Shown: positions 46,501 through 53,958 of the stretch, one piece after another
Numbering within the stretch: position 1 is the stretch's first letter
How the letters are laid out: each line of letters opens with the position of its first letter
Source of the DNA: Tillandsia leiboldiana
Lineage: Eukaryota > Streptophyta > Magnoliopsida > Poales > Bromeliaceae
Reading direction: 5' to 3'
Length of the DNA: 64,000 nucleotides
Assembly: GCA_029204045.2 (NCBI GenBank)
Contig: CM055077.1
Location: forward strand, 16,878,584 to 16,942,583
Notes under the pieces: generated by a model
Seen by the model: only the letters and a program-made list of their open reading frames with translations
What the model was told of the DNA's origin: nothing
The model's database searches: none
Program-made: the position numbers and the translations under genes

Positions 46501-46719
46501 ATCAAACCTATCTGTTACCAGCATGTAGTTTTAGAGGAAGGTCAACGACATACTACTAGTTGCATGTTCTTTGAAGATGTCAGTAGGATATGATGGACTA
46601 CATAAAACAGAGTCACAGACAATAGATAATGTTTACCTACTTTTTAGGACCTGGAATTGCATGAGAGTGTGAAGCATGCTTATAACGATGAGCTGATGAC
46701 TTTGATGGCAACACATTAA
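4711..46719 (+). CDS. CFM3: CRM-domain splicing factor CFM3, eight exons, 806 aa
   Basis: Predicted exons: 4711-5580, 8642-9134, 9227-9357, 43993-44337, 45250-45406, 45479-45771, 45886-45945, 46648-46719. All joins are GT-AG and keep frame. Residues 1-45 are rich in Ser, Arg and Leu with few acids, as in a chloroplast transit peptide. CRM domains lie at about 230-312, 434-523 and 644-738. Each ends in a GG-containing strand and YRG/YQG-type motif (VVYQG, VMYRGKDF, IYYRGKNY), and domain 3 has the GIRG loop. The motif RRTGGLVVWRSGSVMVVY and the IERIV-RLR N-terminal block match grass CFM3. The family binds chloroplast group II introns together with CRS2-CAF complexes to promote splicing; some members also enter mitochondria. 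Oddities: intron 3 is about 34.6 kb, and the usual acidic C-terminal tail is absent (last exon tentative). Paralog identity (3a or 3b) cannot be told. Confidence 0.9.
5581..8641 (+). other. CFM3 intron 1 (3.06 kb)
   Basis: AT-rich non-coding sequence between the donor GTTGGT and an acceptor ending CTGATCAG. It holds one clear MITE (7272-7615). No other gene or RNA is recognised. Confidence 0.85.
7272..7615. mobile_element. hAT-type MITE in CFM3 intron 1
   Basis: A 344-bp element flanked by the perfect 8-bp duplication CTTCTAGG (7264-7271 and 7616-7623). Termini CAAGGTTTTAAG and the complement of CTTAAATCCTTG form inverted repeats. Both ends hold clusters of CCGTGCCG/CGGCACG, giving strong foldback potential. 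The 8-bp TSD and short TIR fit the hAT superfamily. Confidence 0.85.
8642..9134 (+). CDS. CFM3: CFM3 exon 2 (residues 291-454)
   Basis: Encodes the end of CRM domain 1 (RRTGGLVVWRSGSVMVVYQG), a linker, the conserved DWWGTSVLPVDADLLPEE block, and the start of CRM domain 2 (LTNSEMTNLRKLARTLPCHF). The donor splits a Gly codon in phase 1 (CTTG|GTAATA). Confidence 0.9.
9227..9357 (+). CDS. CFM3: CFM3 exon 3 (residues 455-498)
   Basis: Begins after TTTTTGTGAAG and encodes RNRHHQGLATVILKLWEKS then KRGIQNTNNKLMAEELK, the core of CRM domain 2, highly conserved in CFM3. It is too short to stand out as an open frame and was found by following the family sequence. The donor AAG|GTTTGC opens the 34.6-kb intron 3. 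Intron 2 (9135-9226) is only 92 bp. Confidence 0.9.
10564..10592. repeat. (TA)n microsatellite
   Basis: A pure TA run of about 29 bases at the left border of the first nested foldback element. Similar runs at 11168-11185 and 11416-11436 border the second. They may be the insertion target, later expanded. Confidence 0.85.
10596..11135. mobile_element. Foldback MITE with ~140-bp inverted arms
   Basis: The arms at about 10601-10735 and 10998-11133 are inverted copies, sharing GATGATGGAGCTTCCAAA, CGACGATCGACA and CTAGAAATTAAATTTC. No coding capacity. Long arms and TA-rich flanks suggest a MULE-type or other foldback element; the superfamily is uncertain. Confidence 0.75.
11186..11415. mobile_element. 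Small foldback MITE (~230 bp)
   Basis: Inverted arms of about 48 bp at each end share TATGCTT, AAAAGTACCAAG and ATTGGTGCTT. It sits between TA runs next to the previous element. Confidence 0.75.
12245..12390. repeat. ~75-bp tandem duplication
   Basis: Two copies of a unit containing GAGACTGTAAGGCCATCTTT and GAACATTCATGAT in tandem, differing at several positions. No gene is associated. Confidence 0.7.
12726..13383 (-). mobile_element. Gypsy LTR fragment, split by a younger solo LTR
   Basis: Begins TGTCACTCCCCG, the complement of a Tekay-type LTR 3' end, and holds the conserved GTGAGA...TATTGGGTA hairpin region at about 13176-13212. The LTR at 13384-17499 interrupts it, and it continues at 17505 for about 80 bp before another LTR start at 17585. 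Confidence 0.55.
13862..13880 (-). other. Conserved LTR hairpin
   Basis: GAACTATA and TATAGTTC form an 8-bp stem with a 3-base loop. The flanks GTGTGA and CCAAGTGGGTAC match those of hairpins in the other gypsy LTRs. Confidence 0.7.
14825..16463. mobile_element. PIF/Harbinger (Tourist-like) MITE copy 1
   Basis: Flanked by the 3-bp duplication TAA (14822-14824, 16464-16466). Ends GGTATCATTTGGTTGGGGAA and, inverted, GGCCCCGTTTCGTTGGGGAA. The interior is AT-rich with many AATTAATTA motifs and aligns with 60628-61284. It is interrupted by the foldback element at 15431-16370; without that it is about 690 bp. Confidence 0.75.
15431..16370. mobile_element. Foldback MULE-like element with 9-bp TSD
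   Basis: A 940-bp element flanked by the perfect 9-bp duplication CGAGAACTA (15422-15430 and 16371-16379), as expected for Mutator-like elements. Arms of about 230 bp are inverted repeats ending GGGCTTTTTTGCATTTAG / AGGCTTTTTTTGCATTTAG. Each arm's inner part carries palindromes of the form GAACACGGTGAA-loop-TTCACCGTGTTC (15580-15633; 16158-16220). The middle is AT-rich with repeated ATTCTAACAATC. No transposase. Confidence 0.9.
17505..18091 (-). mobile_element. Mosaic of gypsy LTR start fragments
   Basis: A TGTCACACG start lies at 17585. A second, degraded start (GTCACGC) near 18015 shares TTTTGTTTTGAAACACATTT with the first. At about 18092 the sequence switches to the LTR of the next element. 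These are remnants of at least two older LTRs. Confidence 0.5.
18092..22162 (-). mobile_element. 3' LTR of defective gypsy element (left LTR)
   Basis: Aligns with 25262-28492, with about four differences in the first ~145 bases, and ends TTGGGCACTACA at the internal domain. The terminal ~350 bp present in the right LTR is missing here. A segment of about 1.1 kb (about 18975-20090) is absent from the right LTR. Large open frames inside are unrelated to known proteins. Confidence 0.8.
22303..22700 (-). pseudogene. Gypsy pol C-terminal remnant
   Basis: The minus-strand frame at 22303-22497 contains VGEHVLLK, LSPRFIGLLEIL and RVGPLDYRF. This is the region after the integrase core that ends in the GPF/GPY-type module of Ty3/gypsy polyproteins. 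The reading frame is broken towards 22700. It is a decayed fragment, not a working protein. Confidence 0.8.
24121..24280 (-). pseudogene. Gypsy gag fragment
   Basis: A minus-strand frame encodes FFWDSVKRQLREDLKNLKQG followed by NW.VLVYERE. This resembles the retrotransposon gag core, in which LKQG...V.EYE is conserved. It ends in a stop soon after. Its place between the PBS and the pol tail fits gag. Confidence 0.55.
24895..24909 (-). promoter_or_regulatory. Primer binding site (initiator tRNA-Met type)
   Basis: The minus strand reads TAGTATCAGAGGC a few bases after the right LTR end. This is one or two changes from the common plant PBS TGGTATCAGAGC. It identifies 24917-28492 as the 5' LTR of a minus-strand element. 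Confidence 0.7.
24917..28492 (-). mobile_element. 5' LTR of defective gypsy element (right LTR)
   Basis: Runs from TGTCATGCCCCGAGG to TTGGGCTCTACA. Relative to the left LTR it lacks about 1.1 kb (junction near 26150), and the segment starting GCCGGTGA (27089) is partly duplicated about 349 bp later (27438). No matching 5-bp duplication is found at the outer ends, consistent with loss of the left LTR's outer end. Confidence 0.8.
28493..29223. other. Unclassified intronic sequence
   Basis: No coding or repeat identity recognised. It ends in a purine-rich stretch at the copia LTR insertion. Confidence 0.4.
29224..30460 (+). mobile_element. SIRE-like copia solo LTR, second copy
   Basis: From TGTTAAGGATTTTTG to CCATAACTCACA (1237 bp), with CACCTATTCACCCCCCCT before the end. 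Flanks GAAAG and GAAAT match at 4 of 5 positions. It contains a U3 array built on AGTCCGGA (29455-29680), a TATA box at 29742-29749, and the CGTGGATTCG cluster. It lies inside CFM3 intron 3 in sense orientation. Confidence 0.85.
29742..29749 (+). promoter_or_regulatory. TATA box of intronic copia LTR
   Basis: TATAAATA in the same CCTATAAATAGACCC context as the LTR at 2690-4005. If active it would start transcription inside CFM3 intron 3 in the sense direction. Confidence 0.6.
31056..31073 (-). other. Conserved LTR hairpin
   Basis: CTACT and AGTAG pair across an 8-base loop within GGTGAGAA...TAGTGGGTA, the same frame as in the other gypsy LTRs. Confidence 0.6.
33147..33154 (-). promoter_or_regulatory. 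Minus-strand TATA box of gypsy LTR B
   Basis: The minus strand reads GCCTATAAATAGGCCC. The equivalent site in the related LTR is 53187-53194. It lies about 125 bp downstream of the G-box cluster and supports minus-strand transcription. Confidence 0.7.
33279..33694 (-). promoter_or_regulatory. Cluster of seven G-boxes in LTR U3
   Basis: CACGTG occurs at 33279, 33329, 33384, 33450, 33527, 33607 and 33689, five of them as ACACGTGTC or CCACGTGTC. G-boxes bind plant bZIP and bHLH factors. The cluster sits directly upstream of the minus-strand TATA box, so it is a candidate enhancer of the retroelement. Confidence 0.65.
34326..38716 (-). mobile_element. 4.4-kb gypsy LTR, same family as 24917-28492
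   Basis: Begins TATCATGCCTCAGGG (the canonical TG mutated to TA) and ends TTGGGTTCTATA. It aligns over its full length with the LTRs of the 18-28 kb element and is probably close to the family's full LTR length. No flanking duplication, internal domain or PBS was found. The AA-to-TT hairpin version lies at about 35185-35209. Confidence 0.75.
39548..39812. mobile_element. Small palindromic MITE, MULE-like
   Basis: Ends share ATTTGTAAAACTAGACCTAA and, inverted, ATTTACAAAATTAGGCTTAT. The interior has degenerate palindromes of the type AAAGTGGTGAATGATTCACC at 39568-39630 and 39725-39777. The design matches 4006-4523 and 15431-16370, with a different palindrome. Confidence 0.55.
41115..41790 (+). 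mobile_element. hAT-like MITE carrying a short acidic reading frame
   Basis: Ends contain CACTATTTGAAAGGCGCGC and, inverted, AGTGTTTGAAAAGACGC, with clusters of GAGGCGC/GCGCCTC. No clear TSD. Inside, 41349-41483 encodes 44 residues, over half of them Asp or Glu, beginning DKEPGWVDFED and ending in a stop. It could be the C-terminal end of a deleted hAT transposase or a captured host exon; neither is proven. Confidence 0.5.
42318..42682. mobile_element. Foldback MITE (~365 bp)
   Basis: Arms of about 150 bp are inverted repeats sharing CAAACTATGAGGAGCGT, AATCAAGTCCCA and TTTAGTTGGCTAAAT. There is no coding capacity. It resembles MULE-type foldback MITEs. No clear TSD. Confidence 0.75.
43412..43860. 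mobile_element. hAT-like MITE copy 2, about 130 bp before CFM3 exon 4
   Basis: An inverted relative of 10383-11697, with the same ordered motifs (GCAGTTGTAACTA, TTGAGAGAGTAACTT, ATGTATCCAAACAAATTATT). It lacks the two nested foldback elements and so shows the pre-insertion state. Confidence 0.65.
43993..44337 (+). CDS. CFM3: CFM3 exon 4 (residues 499-613)
   Basis: Starts KLTGGVLLLRNKFYIVMYRG after the acceptor TTTCAG and completes CRM domain 2. The linker contains ALAERQ and a long charged helix (EFEQAQARWGKNMTFEAQEK, RLFKRIEHKLSV). I prefer the donor GTA|GTAAGC to an overlapping one three bases upstream because it matches consensus better. Confidence 0.9.
44338..45249 (+). other. CFM3 intron 4 (912 bp) with foldback MITE
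   Basis: Between GTAAGC and GGAACAG. It holds an inverted-repeat element at about 44744-45200 (ends TAATTATAAAAAATCCCC and, inverted, TAATTACAAACAAAATAACC). The arms share CTGCACTTTA, GTCTCAA and AATTTAAA. A run of 13 G lies near 45164. Confidence 0.8.
45250..45406 (+). CDS. CFM3: CFM3 exon 5 (residues 614-665)
   Basis: Encodes AQAKKLRAERLLAKIEASM, then ITDEERSVYRRIGLRMKSYL, the linker and start of CRM domain 3. The donor splits a Gly codon in phase 1 (CTTG|GTTCGT). Intron 5 (45407-45478) is only 72 bp. Confidence 0.9.
45479..45771 (+). CDS. CFM3: CFM3 exon 6 (residues 666-763)
   Basis: Core and end of CRM domain 3: GIRGVFDGVIENMHLHWKHR with the GxxG loop, then YESGGILVAIE and VLIYYRGKNYQRP, followed by RPRNLLTKAKALKRAVAMQR. 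The donor is GAG|GTTTGT in phase 0. Confidence 0.9.
45886..45945 (+). CDS. CFM3: CFM3 exon 7 (residues 764-783)
   Basis: A 60-bp exon encoding ALSQHITELESTIKQMKFEL, the conserved helix after CRM domain 3. The acceptor is AATGCAG and the donor TTG|GTCAGT. Confidence 0.8.
46648..46719 (+). CDS. CFM3: CFM3 exon 8, C-terminal end (tentative)
   Basis: Follows TTTTTAG and keeps frame to a TAA after 23 residues (DLELHESVKHAYNDELMTLM...). Relatives have an acidic tail here; this one has only a few acidic residues. If exon 7 is not spliced, the frame runs instead to a stop about 27 codons into the intron. Weakest part of the model. Confidence 0.5.
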   Translation, partial: DLELHESVKHAYNDELMTLMATH

Positions 46720-47226
46720 GATCACAACTTTCTATGAATGCTTTTGCACCCATGAATGTCTCAATTTTTTCTTGACTTAGTTTTGGATAGAAATTTAACA
46801 TGACTGAGTGTCTCACATTCAGTTTTATAGTATTCCTTTTCTATTGGTCTATACCAATTGTCGAATAAGCTGGTGTTTTGGTTTCATGTAAAGGCATGAA
46901 AGCTCATTTTGGGACAAAAATAAGTTTTCAAAGTGTCTTGTTCCATGTCAACTGAGTTTTGATGGAAACAGTTTTACGTTTACGGAAAACATATGTTTTC
47001 ATTTTCTTTTTCCTTTTTTTTAATATTTTTGTGGAAAAGGCTAGCCTAAAGTTGAAATCCTCTCTCTTCCTTGCTCTCTTTCGTTTTCTTCATTTTAGTT
47101 TCTAGGAAACTAAACAGATATGCCTCAAAAACTAATTTCAGTTTTCTTGAACCAAACATCAATGAACATAAATTTTTCTTTCTAGGGAAAACAAAATTTC
47201 TCTATGAAAGAAGGGCAAAAGAGCAT
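46720..47226 (+). other. CFM3 3' flank / probable 3' UTR
   Basis: AT-rich sequence with no repeat identity recognised. No decisive polyadenylation signal can be picked by eye. Confidence 0.4.
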
Positions 47227-47474
47227 TGCTCTCTAGGGTTGTATTAATAAGAATATATAATATACAGACCAAACTATTATATTAATAATACAACCAGAGA
47301 TACCATATAGACCTACACTATATAAGATAACAATATACAATAAATTCTATCATACTAAATATATTGTAGCATTCCCCCGCAAGCTAAGCATCCATTGGGC
47401 GGATGCGAAGATTAGTCCGCAGCATGGAGAACTGAGAAGGGGATAAGGATTTTGTGATATATACTAAGTTCAAG

Positions 47475-47816
47475 TCACCGAATTGAACTTTTTCCCACAA
47501 AAAACTGATGATCAAGTTTAATTTGCTTTGTACGAGCGTGGAGAACTAGATTAGCAGCAAGATATGTGATGCTAAGATTATCACAATAAATGCAAATAGA
47601 GCGCCATAAGGAGACACCAAGGTCACGAAGCAGACGACGGATCCAAATTGTCTCGGCAAGCGTGTAAGCCACAGAGCGATACTCTGCTTCAGAACTAGAA
47701 TGAAAAATAGTAGGTTGCTTCTTAGCTGACCACGAGATAAAATTAGGCCCAAAAAATATGCAATGACCAGCGTGTATCTGGACAACCGGCCCAATCAGCA
47801 TAAGAAAAAGCAACAA
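47475..47816 (-). pseudogene. Copia RNase H remnant
   Basis: Contains SWSAKKQPTIFHSSSEAEYR, the signature of copia RNase H, and the downstream HARTKQIKLDHQF motif. The upstream frame is shifted. Confidence 0.9.
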
Positions 47817-48374
47817 GTGAAGGATTTATTTAGCGAGAGATAGGAGTGCTATCTGACAACATCCTCAGAATATAACGGAGTAGACGTTTAACTCACTTGC
47901 ATGTGTGGCTCACGAGGTGTATGAAGGTATTGAGTAACTGAATTGACAACATAGGAGATATCGGGGCCATGTGAAGATAAGGTATTGTAAAGCATCAACC
48001 ATCTGACAATAAGTGTAGGGATCTTCAAGGAGACGCCTCTCATGAGACAAGAGACGAGTGGTCGGAGAGAGCGGAGTGGAGACAAGTTTACTATAAAAAA
48101 ATCCATGACGCACAAGCAGTTGATTCACATATTTCTATTGAATCAGATAAAGACTAGATGGAGAGCGGTTAACCTCAATAGCCAAAAAATAATGTAGCGG
48201 ACCTACGTCTTTCATTGCAAATTCCCATTGTAAAATGCCGATAAGAGCCTCCAAAATAAAGGATGAGCTTTCGGTGACAATAATATCATCAACATATAAA
48301 AGAAGAACAAGAGTGCTAGAAAAGAAGTGACAAATAAATATTGAGGGATCAGCGGTGCTTCTAATGATACTTAG

Positions 48375-48949
48375 TTATTTAAAAAATAAAGTAAAATGCT
48401 GAAACCAAGCCCGAGGTGCTTGCTTAAGGCCATAGATAGCTTTGTATAGATGGCAAACATGATGAGGAAGAGAAGGGTGCACAAAACCTGGTGGTTGTTG
48501 CATATATTCCTCCTTAGAAAGAGAGCCATTAAGAAACGCGTTCTTCACTTCAAGTTGTCGAAGTGGCCACCTAGCTGAGAATGCAATAGAAAGAGCAGTA
48601 TGAATAGTAGTCGACTTAACAATCGAAGAAAATGTCTCATCAAAGTCAATGTCTTGTTGTTTGTAACCCAAGCCACAAGCCGAGCTTTAAGATGCTCAAG
48701 AGAACCATCTGCTTTCTGCTTGTCCTTGTATACCCATTTACTGCCAATAAAGTTGACAGATGGAGGAGGAACAAGGTCCCAAGTAGAGTTAATCAATAAG
48801 GCATCAAACTCTTCAGCCATGGCCACATGCCAACCTGCATCTTGAAAAGTCTCAGCAAAAGAGTTAGGTTCGGTAAGAAGGATAGAGCTCTGAGAAGCTA
48901 GGAAGGTGGTAGACACAGGCAAACCTGTAGTACACTGAACTTTAGCCAA
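48375..48949 (-). pseudogene. Copia reverse transcriptase remnant
   Basis: Contains the conserved RT start (WDLVPPP, SKWVYK), QLEVKNAFLNG in place of the usual QLDVKNAFLHG, and LYKAIYGLKQAPRAW. Two frames are needed, so it is frameshifted. The catalytic YVDD region further left has decayed. No working enzyme. Confidence 0.9.
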
Positions 48950-49149
48950 TTGCGAAGTTCTAGTGTGTGAAGGGTTGAACGATACTCTTCAGATGTTTTG
49001 GTAAACTTCCGGAAGGTTCTAGAAGGTCTCCGGAGAGTTGGAGCCCTAGTTCCCATCCTTTGTACTTCCAAAGTGGAATTTGAGCTTAAAAGAGGTTGGG
49101 AATACTTCTTTTCCTTTTCTCTCTTAGGATTTTTGTAAGAGGAATAGTG

Positions 49150-49365
49150 TTTAGCACTATTGAAAGGACATTGATGGGACATCGATGGAACTTTCGCACT
49201 ATTGAATGGACATTGATGGGACAATGATGGGACTTTGGCGCTATTGAAAGAACATTGATGGGACTTTGGCACTATTGAAAGGACATTGATGGGACATTGA
49301 TGGGACTTTGGCACTATTAAAAGGACATTGATGAGACTTTGGCACTATTGAAAGGACATGGATGG
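49150..49365. repeat. Minisatellite with GGACATTGATGGG
   Basis: About five units of 42-57 bp, alternating ACTTTGGCACTATTGAAA with one or two copies of GGACATTGATGGG. The open frame over it repeats the peptide PFNSAK and is not a gene. Confidence 0.8.
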
Positions 49366-50170
49366 ATGTGAGAGCAACTTGTTTTATGAGAGAACTTTCT
49401 TTCTTCTTCACGCACATACATCTTCCTCTTGAAACCTCTCTCCAACAATAGGAGCTTTAGAGAAAAGCTTGTTTGGAGGAGATCAAGCTTGGAAGGAGGT
49501 TGGAGAAGGGGAAATACAAGCTATTGTTCGAGTTGAGCTTGGAGAGCTTGGAGGCTAAGGTAAGGAATTTCGTGATTAGGTTTTTATGATGTTTTGCCCC
49601 TTTGGAAACTTCTCTTAGAGCATAAGAGGAAATGTGGGCAACTTGGATGGGATCTTTCGCAAGGGTTTGGCCACTATCCGGTGGGTTAGACCTCGCCGAA
49701 ATGGGTGAACTCCCCTTATGTCTTCTATAGACTTCTAGGGCATCATTGTTATATTAAACATGCATCGTTTGATTTATCATGATTTATGATCATGCATTTG
49801 AACCCCTTTATGTGTAGAAAGTTTCATACTCTATATAGTAGAGGTAAACATTGTATGTGCATGGGCACTTTAAGGGGAGGTTTGAATAGGAATTATCGTG
49901 AACTTAAGCTTTTGGATATGAATAGAGAACATCTATACATGTATTAAAATTATTGGAACATGTTATGCATGTGATCATGTACAAATGGACATTATGATAT
50001 TAGTGCCATCTAGTGTAGTGATATAAGTAGAAAGCTTCTAAACTTGTACAATTAAGATGAAGTAGTAAGATTCCATGTTTGAGACATGAGGACAACTTGT
50101 AAATGCTTTACTCTTTCATTATGCAAGATAATACTAATATTGTAGGAAACATTGACACTATGATACTATT

Positions 50171-50248
50171 CCGTGTTTTAGACACGATGATTGCTATTCC
50201 GTGTTATAGACACGATGATTGCTATTTCGTGTTTTAGACACGATGATC
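50171..50248. repeat. 28-bp tandem repeat with short palindrome
   Basis: Three near-identical 28-bp units, each with CGTGTTTTAGACACG (or TTATA variant) followed by ATGATTGCTATT. A weaker copy lies near 50075. It falls in sequence that is probably the interior of the plus-strand LTR ending at 54882. Confidence 0.75.
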
Positions 50249-50908
50249 GAGACTTGCTTGTCGTTTGTGCTCATTCGCACATGCTTGGTAGGGTCGCTCC
50301 CTCCAAGCCGGCACTCCGGAGTTGGCCATTTGCGACATCATGATCACCGTGTGGGATTGGGTGCCGATTGGGACGCCGATGGATAGGCATAGCTTCGTTG
50401 GGAGGTGCCACCACGGGACCATGAGGCGTGGCTCAAGTTTAGACTCAAAGAAAGTTTTCAAGAGAAAATGATTAAAATTAACTAAACTTGACAATGAATA
50501 TCACATAGATGATACATTCTGTCACGCCCCGGGGTCGAAACTGCGACCCGGGCCCGCCAACAGATCCGCCGTCCGTACGGGAAGCCCCGTATAGACGAAA
50601 CGTCTAACCTGCAAAAGATAATATTATAGCTATACAGATATCAGAGCTGAAAAGTAAACTACTGAAATAAAAAAATACATCTCCAAATAGTACAAGTCTG
50701 AACCTCACAACATAAGTCCCTCGACTCAACAGCAACTATCTACAATAATTCAGCAGACTGTACTACAAAGCTCCAAAAAGGGGTACAGCTATACTTCAAG
50801 ACGGGTAGGGAACTAGCTCACGACTCCCTTACCTCGATCAGCTGGTGCAGCAACAGGAATAGGAATAGGGGTAGATGCCTCTGGAAAATCTGTTACCAAC
50901 AGAGGGTG

Positions 50909-50936
50909 TGAGAACTACACCGTCACGTAGTTCTCA
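50909..50936 (-). other. Conserved LTR hairpin (10-bp stem)
   Basis: TGAGAACTAC and GTAGTTCTCA form a perfect stem with an 8-base loop, flanked by AGGGTG and GTGGGTACC. It is the longest clean version of the shared LTR hairpin among the minus-strand LTRs. Confidence 0.8.
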
Positions 50937-53186
50937 GTGGGTACCGTCATCAAGACCAACGGTCTGCCTACTAAGTCTACTAGAGGCATAAGATAACAGG
51001 AAAACTGCAATAATGTAAAGATAAGCTGGAAAGAAATCTACAGCTATCATGCCTCTATCTACAATGCTCAATGGGCGATACGGATGAAAATGATGCATCG
51101 ACTCTAACCCAAAATACTCAATCAACCCAATCACAGTGACTGCCACATAGGGTCCAGTCAAACCTGCGCCCACCTACTGCCATTACATCCACGGAGGACT
51201 GGACTTACGTAGGGTGTACCACACGGACTGCGTCGACAAGTCGCAATAGCAAAGTAACAGGCCCAGCTCCGGAGCGGCACTCGAGGGGCGCGACCCCACC
51301 GAGAAAAGTATCCGCGCATCTCTGTCGAGCTCAATATGGCTCATGCATGCTATAATCCAAATCCATGATCAATAAGATCGACAGTGTCCAAACCATATCT
51401 CTAACTCACTGGCTGGAAATACTCGACAGCCGGGACCACCGTCAACCCGACGGCTCCCACACCAGGACATCAAACTTAACGTGCTAAAACCCACTGGACT
51501 GGAGATACTCCACATCCGACGACAATGAAGGGTTCGAACACCCCGAAAGACTAGTACCTATAATCCAAATCAAACAAGAACAGGCTCTAGGCATAGCCTC
51601 TCGTTGTTCTCGACCCAAAGAAGGAACAACCCTTAGAACCCAGATCACTCGAATCCTCCCGGGTAAGGAAGTTTACAGGAAAATGTGATATTTATTACTG
51701 AAAACCATTTTCACTCGAACCCCCTCGGGGTGCGGACTAAAAGTAGTTCCTTTTTATAAACCATCTTGTTTTGAGAAAACCCATTTTAATGATTTTTAGC
51801 TCTTTTAGGAAAATCAGTTAGAAAACAAGTTTTATTCCCAAACCCCGAAGGGCTAATGCCTTCGCCCAATCAGACAAGAAAAGACTCCGGCGACCCTTCG
51901 ATATTTGGAAGAAAAATATTGGTTAGCTAAAATTATATGTGTCCAAAAAGATTCTGGGTTCAAGGTTCTGCTATCACTAGTATACTACTGCCACGAACAT
52001 AGTGACGACCAATAAATAAGAGAAACTCGACAATCTGGGACCACCGTTTACCCAAACGGCTCCCGCCGCAGATACAAGACTAGCTACATCTAGCAGACTC
52101 CACTCGGCCCCCACGCACGAGTGTAACATGCATCCTACACTAGAATAAATCCCGACTACTCGGCCCATTATCCGGGCAAGGAAAACACTATGTCCAGGAA
52201 TAGAATGTAAATTGTGGATGTCTAAAGCATAAATGAACCTAGCCCAAGTGAGGGTTCTCTACTAGTCTGGTTTACACATGCAAACATATGACAGGGTGCT
52301 AGGTCCAAGTTCCAATACTAGTATTTATGAACACAAAGAGGAAGCATTAACCGATATGATCTCAATAACAACACAAGAACACATCATCTCTCTCTCTAAC
52401 ATGCTTCCTAACACATCTCACCATCATATATGCTTACTATTCAATAGAGTTAGAGAACCGCCCACCGGTTTTGGAGATGAAGCTACCCACCTGAAAGTGC
52501 GTGTCGATCCAAGGTCCAAATGGGCTGAAACTGAACGGGGATAATCCTCAGATTCCCACGATTCCAATGAGCCCAAAAACACCTGAAAACTTCTCCTGGG
52601 CACAAAGATACAGTCCAAACATCGCGGTAAGCAAAAATCTCCACGATCATAAATCTGCGGAAAGATCAGTCCGAAAGAAGCCAAAATATCACCTGTGAGA
52701 TGATCTCCAAAAATTCCAATAAAAATACGGTTGCGATCCTCGCGAAGCGTAGATGTCGATCGAGTCCTCACAGGCCGAAATCCGATAACCGAGCGCGGAG
52801 ATAAAAATCGAACAAGCTCCGCTGTCCAGGAAAACCAGCAGCAAGAAAGGGGTTCAAAGATGCTCCGAATACCCCAATAAAAACCCAAAACTAAGAGGAG
52901 CAAAAAACAAAAAAAACGAAAATCTACCTCTCATGAAACTGATGCCGCGAAAATCGGCCAAAAACTCCCTCCCGTCAGTCCTGGGGAGCTCGCGGAAGAA
53001 GTGTCGACAAAAAAACTCGATATCAAAGGCGCGTCGAAGCTCGCGATGTCGAGAAGAACGCAGATGATACGCCTTCCAAAAATTCTCGGGATGCCGAAAA
53101 TAAAAAAAAACCCGATGAAGAACCTCCCTGTCGAAGATGGGCTCAAGAGGGCTCGGAAAAAGCCCTCAAAAGAGGACACAAAGGGC

Positions 53187-53194
53187 TATTTATA
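53187..53194 (-). promoter_or_regulatory. Minus-strand TATA box of gypsy LTR C
   Basis: The minus strand reads GGGGCTATAAATAGCCC, in the same place as the TATA of LTR B and just downstream of the G-boxes. Confidence 0.7.
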
Positions 53195-53958
53195 GCCCCA
53201 AGCCCACTCAAAAGAGGGATCTGGATTCGGGCGCAAGATTCGGGCGCCCGAATTCGGCCCAGCCCGGCACTGTGCGCGCCTGAATCACCCACAACACGCC
53301 ACGTGGCCCGCTCCGCGCCCTGCGCACGCGCGCCCGCCAATCGCGGCGCGCCGCGTGGCAGCGCGGTCCACGGCGGGAAGCGTGGCCCGCTGTTCACGGC
53401 TGGCCAGCCGGGTCGCTGCGCCCGCCAATGAGCGGGTGACACGTGGCCTAGCGCGGTCCACCGTGCGCCGCGCCCGGCGCGGAACGCGCGCTGTCGCGCG
53501 TGCGTTGACCGACCACTCCCCGCGCGCCACGTGGCCCCCTGCCGCGTCCGCTGGTCCCGGTGCACGCGGAAGTCCCGTGGACCGGCCGGCCTGCGCCGGT
53601 GCCCGCGCCGGTGCCCGCAGCCGCGCCGCCGTGCTCCTCCGCCTGCCGGCGCTGCCCCGGCCGCCGGAACAATATTTTTGCCTCGAAATCCGTGTTTCGG
53701 CATCTGGGCTCCGAAAAATACAAGTAAATAGTCAATTTTTATCGTTTTCGCGCGCTCAGTCCAAATCCGATGTCCGTTTTGCCAAATTCCACTTTTAAAA
53801 TTTGTCGAAGGCATCCAGATAAGTAATCTTAATCCAAATTTCGCGCCGGGTCCAATCCTGAGGTCCGATTTGCGCGCAACCATCTCTAACACACATCATA
53901 GGCCTCCAGAAGCCACAATTCACTTCGAAAAATCTTAGCGGAGATCCGGGTCATCACA

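Larger units (their letters stand above)
47227..48950 (-). mobile_element. 5'-truncated Ty1/copia element
   Basis: At the left is a 145-bp terminal repeat (47227-47371) with ends TGCTCTC and TGTAGCA. On the minus strand it is preceded by a purine-rich GCGGGGGAATG, the expected polypurine tract. To the right lie RNase H and reverse transcriptase remnants on the minus strand. Integrase, gag and the 5' LTR are absent. It lies about 0.5 kb beyond CFM3. Confidence 0.85.
50520..53958 (-). mobile_element. 3.4-kb Ty3/gypsy solo LTR, copy C
   Basis: Starts TGTCACGCCCCGGGG, ends CCGGGTCATCACA, and is flanked by the perfect 5-bp duplication CATTC (50515-50519 and 53959-53963). Length is 3439 bp, no internal domain. 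It has a minus-strand TATA box at 53187-53194, three CACGTG motifs upstream of it (53300, 53440, 53528), and the hairpin at 50909-50936. It interrupts a 46-bp minisatellite unit. Confidence 0.92.

Noticed and set aside
53143..53892. 249-codon minus-strand frame
   Set aside because: Lies in the GC-rich U3 of solo LTR C with low-complexity composition; not kept in the related LTR.
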